Assembly: GCA_023388235.1 (NCBI GenBank) | Contig: JAEWGQ010000349.1 | Location: forward strand, 1-5,307 | Direction: 5' to 3' | Source: Actinomycetes bacterium | GTDB taxonomy: Bacteria; Actinomycetota; Actinomycetes; Actinomycetales; Cellulomonadaceae | DNA length: 5,307 bases | In this document: positions 4,600-5,307 of the stretch, one piece after another | How positions within the stretch are numbered: position 1 is the first letter of the stretch | Layout of the letters: each line of letters opens with the position of its first letter | Notes under the pieces: model-generated | Told to the model about the DNA's origin: nothing | Database searches by the model: none | Seen by the model: the letters and a program-made list of their open reading frames with translations, nothing else | Program-made: the position numbers and the translations under genes

Positions 4600-5307
4600 C
4601 AGTCCTCCTCGATGGTGATGCTGCCGACGCCGACCTCGATGGACAGCGCGATCTGCGCGTCCCGGCCGTCACGCACGGCGTCGCTCCTGAACGTGCGGTC
4701 GTGGCCGATGCCGTCGGACCGCTGCACGTGCCCGTCGACGTCCCACTCCACGTTGCCGGCGCCCGACGTGACGTCGGCGGTCACCGCGGCGCCCTCCGGC
4801 ACGACGACGGTCACGTCGCCGAGCCCGCCGCTGATCGGCACGACCAGCGTCTCGTCCGTCAGCGGGACGTCCGTCAGGTCGACGCGGGCCTCCCCGACGC
4901 CGAACGAGAACCCGGCCTCGGCCGCCTCGCGGCTGACCACGCCGACGTCGATCGAGTTGAACGGCTCCCGGTCGCCGACCCAGCGGTCGCCGTCGCCGAA
5001 CACCACGGTGGGGCCGGCGACGACCATGCCGACGATCGCGAGGGCCGTGAGGCCGCCGGCGGTGCGGCCGCGCAGGCCGGACACGATGATCGCGAGGCCC
5101 ACGAGCACGACGCCCCCGCCCACGACGTACGGGCCGATCGGGCCGTCGTAGACGCCCGCGCGGTCGGCGGCGAGCAGGCCGGCGAGGCCGAGCAGGATGA
5201 CGCCGACGACGATGCCCGTCAGGGCGGCGCCCGGGCCCCGGCGCGGCGGCTTGTGCGGGCGCGGGGCGGGCGGCGGCACCGGGGTCGGCGGCAGCGGGGG
5301 CAGCGGG
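4599..5307 (-). CDS. LiaF/PspC-type envelope-stress membrane protein, 5' end outside window
   Basis: The frame is open to the right window edge, so the protein is partial. A proline-rich linker (PLPPLPPTP and onward) precedes three membrane helices at about 5225-5166 (ALTGIVVGVILLGLAGLLAA), 5138-5079 (VVGGGVVLVGLAIIV) and 5060-5001. The C-terminal 120 residues are beta-rich and repetitive: FNSIDVGVVSREAAEAGFSF, VPISGGLGDVTVVVPEGAAV, then GNVEWDVDG and IEVGVGSITIEED. This fits the LiaF-like C-terminal beta domain (DUF2154 type) that follows a PspC domain in actinobacterial envelope-stress proteins; the PspC part would lie beyond the edge. A GTG at 5279 is in frame but is unlikely to be the true start, because the linker continues upstream of it. 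It overlaps the next gene by one base. Such proteins often sit beside a two-component sensor and regulator, which cannot be seen here. Confidence 0.85.
   Translation of the reverse strand, partial: PLPPLPPTPVPPPAPRPHKPPRRGPGAALTGIVVGVILLGLAGLLAADRAGVYDGPIGPYVVGGGVVLVGLAIIVSGLRGRTAGGLTALAIVGMVVAGPTVVFGDGDRWVGDREPFNSIDVGVVSREAAEAGFSFGVGEARVDLTDVPLTDETLVVPISGGLGDVTVVVPEGAAVTADVTSGAGNVEWDVDGHVQRSDGIGHDRTFRSDAVRDGRDAQIALSIEVGVGSITIEED

Noticed and set aside
3719..4618. Long + strand open frame of 299 codons over the end of the 3400 gene and the convergent gene
   Set aside because: It crosses a strong terminator and reads as Ser/Ala/Arg low complexity, a typical high-GC shadow frame.
4333..5151. 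Long + strand open frame antisense to the LiaF-like gene
   Set aside because: Ser/Thr/Pro-rich shadow; the - strand has membrane helices, a recognisable beta domain and an overlapping start-stop junction.

Overview
The window comes from a high-GC actinobacterium. The strongly G/C-biased third codon positions and the conserved membrane proteins on the right suggest Cellulomonas or a relative; that placement is inference. It divides into three blocks.

(1) Positions 1-190: the 3' end of guaA (GMP synthase), ending in the family's typical PPGTIEWE tail, followed by a hairpin.

(2) About 190-3000: an accessory segment with visibly lower and more variable GC, lying directly downstream of guaA, whose 3' end is a known integration hotspot. 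It holds a translationally coupled + strand pair of unknown genes (284-607, 604-1158); a - strand winged-helix, replication-initiator-like gene (start 1873) with four GACAC-NN-GTGTC dyads and a 17-bp AT-rich palindrome inside its coding sequence; a small + strand membrane protein with an SPDG..YWDGGQWVPV motif (2046-2327); and a decayed - strand tyrosine integrase (2394 to about 2999) that has lost its N-terminus and is frameshifted twice. Two near-identical hairpins (2332-2369 and 3003-3032) bracket the integrase remnant. I read this block as a decaying small integrative element (IME/AICE or satellite-like) at guaA. No attL/attR pair could be found by eye.

(3) About 3000-5307: the apparent core chromosome. 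A 400-bp non-coding stretch carries GC-rich hairpins, a 20-bp tandem repeat and three dyads resembling DevR/DosR hypoxia boxes. These precede a small membrane protein of the group often labelled 'aromatic ring-opening dioxygenase LigA' (3400-3891). A perfect 18-bp bidirectional terminator separates it from a convergent, overlapping - strand pair: a LiaF/PspC-type envelope-stress protein (4599 to the window edge, 5' end outside) and a Pro/Ala-rich two-helix membrane protein with a 15-residue repeat (3961-4599).

The most interesting signal is the arrangement inside the winged-helix gene: dyad repeats followed by an AT-rich palindrome, embedded in the gene of a putative DNA-binding initiator. 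This recalls the layout of phage lambda ori within gene O. Next are the three DosR-like boxes upstream of a membrane protein of unknown role.
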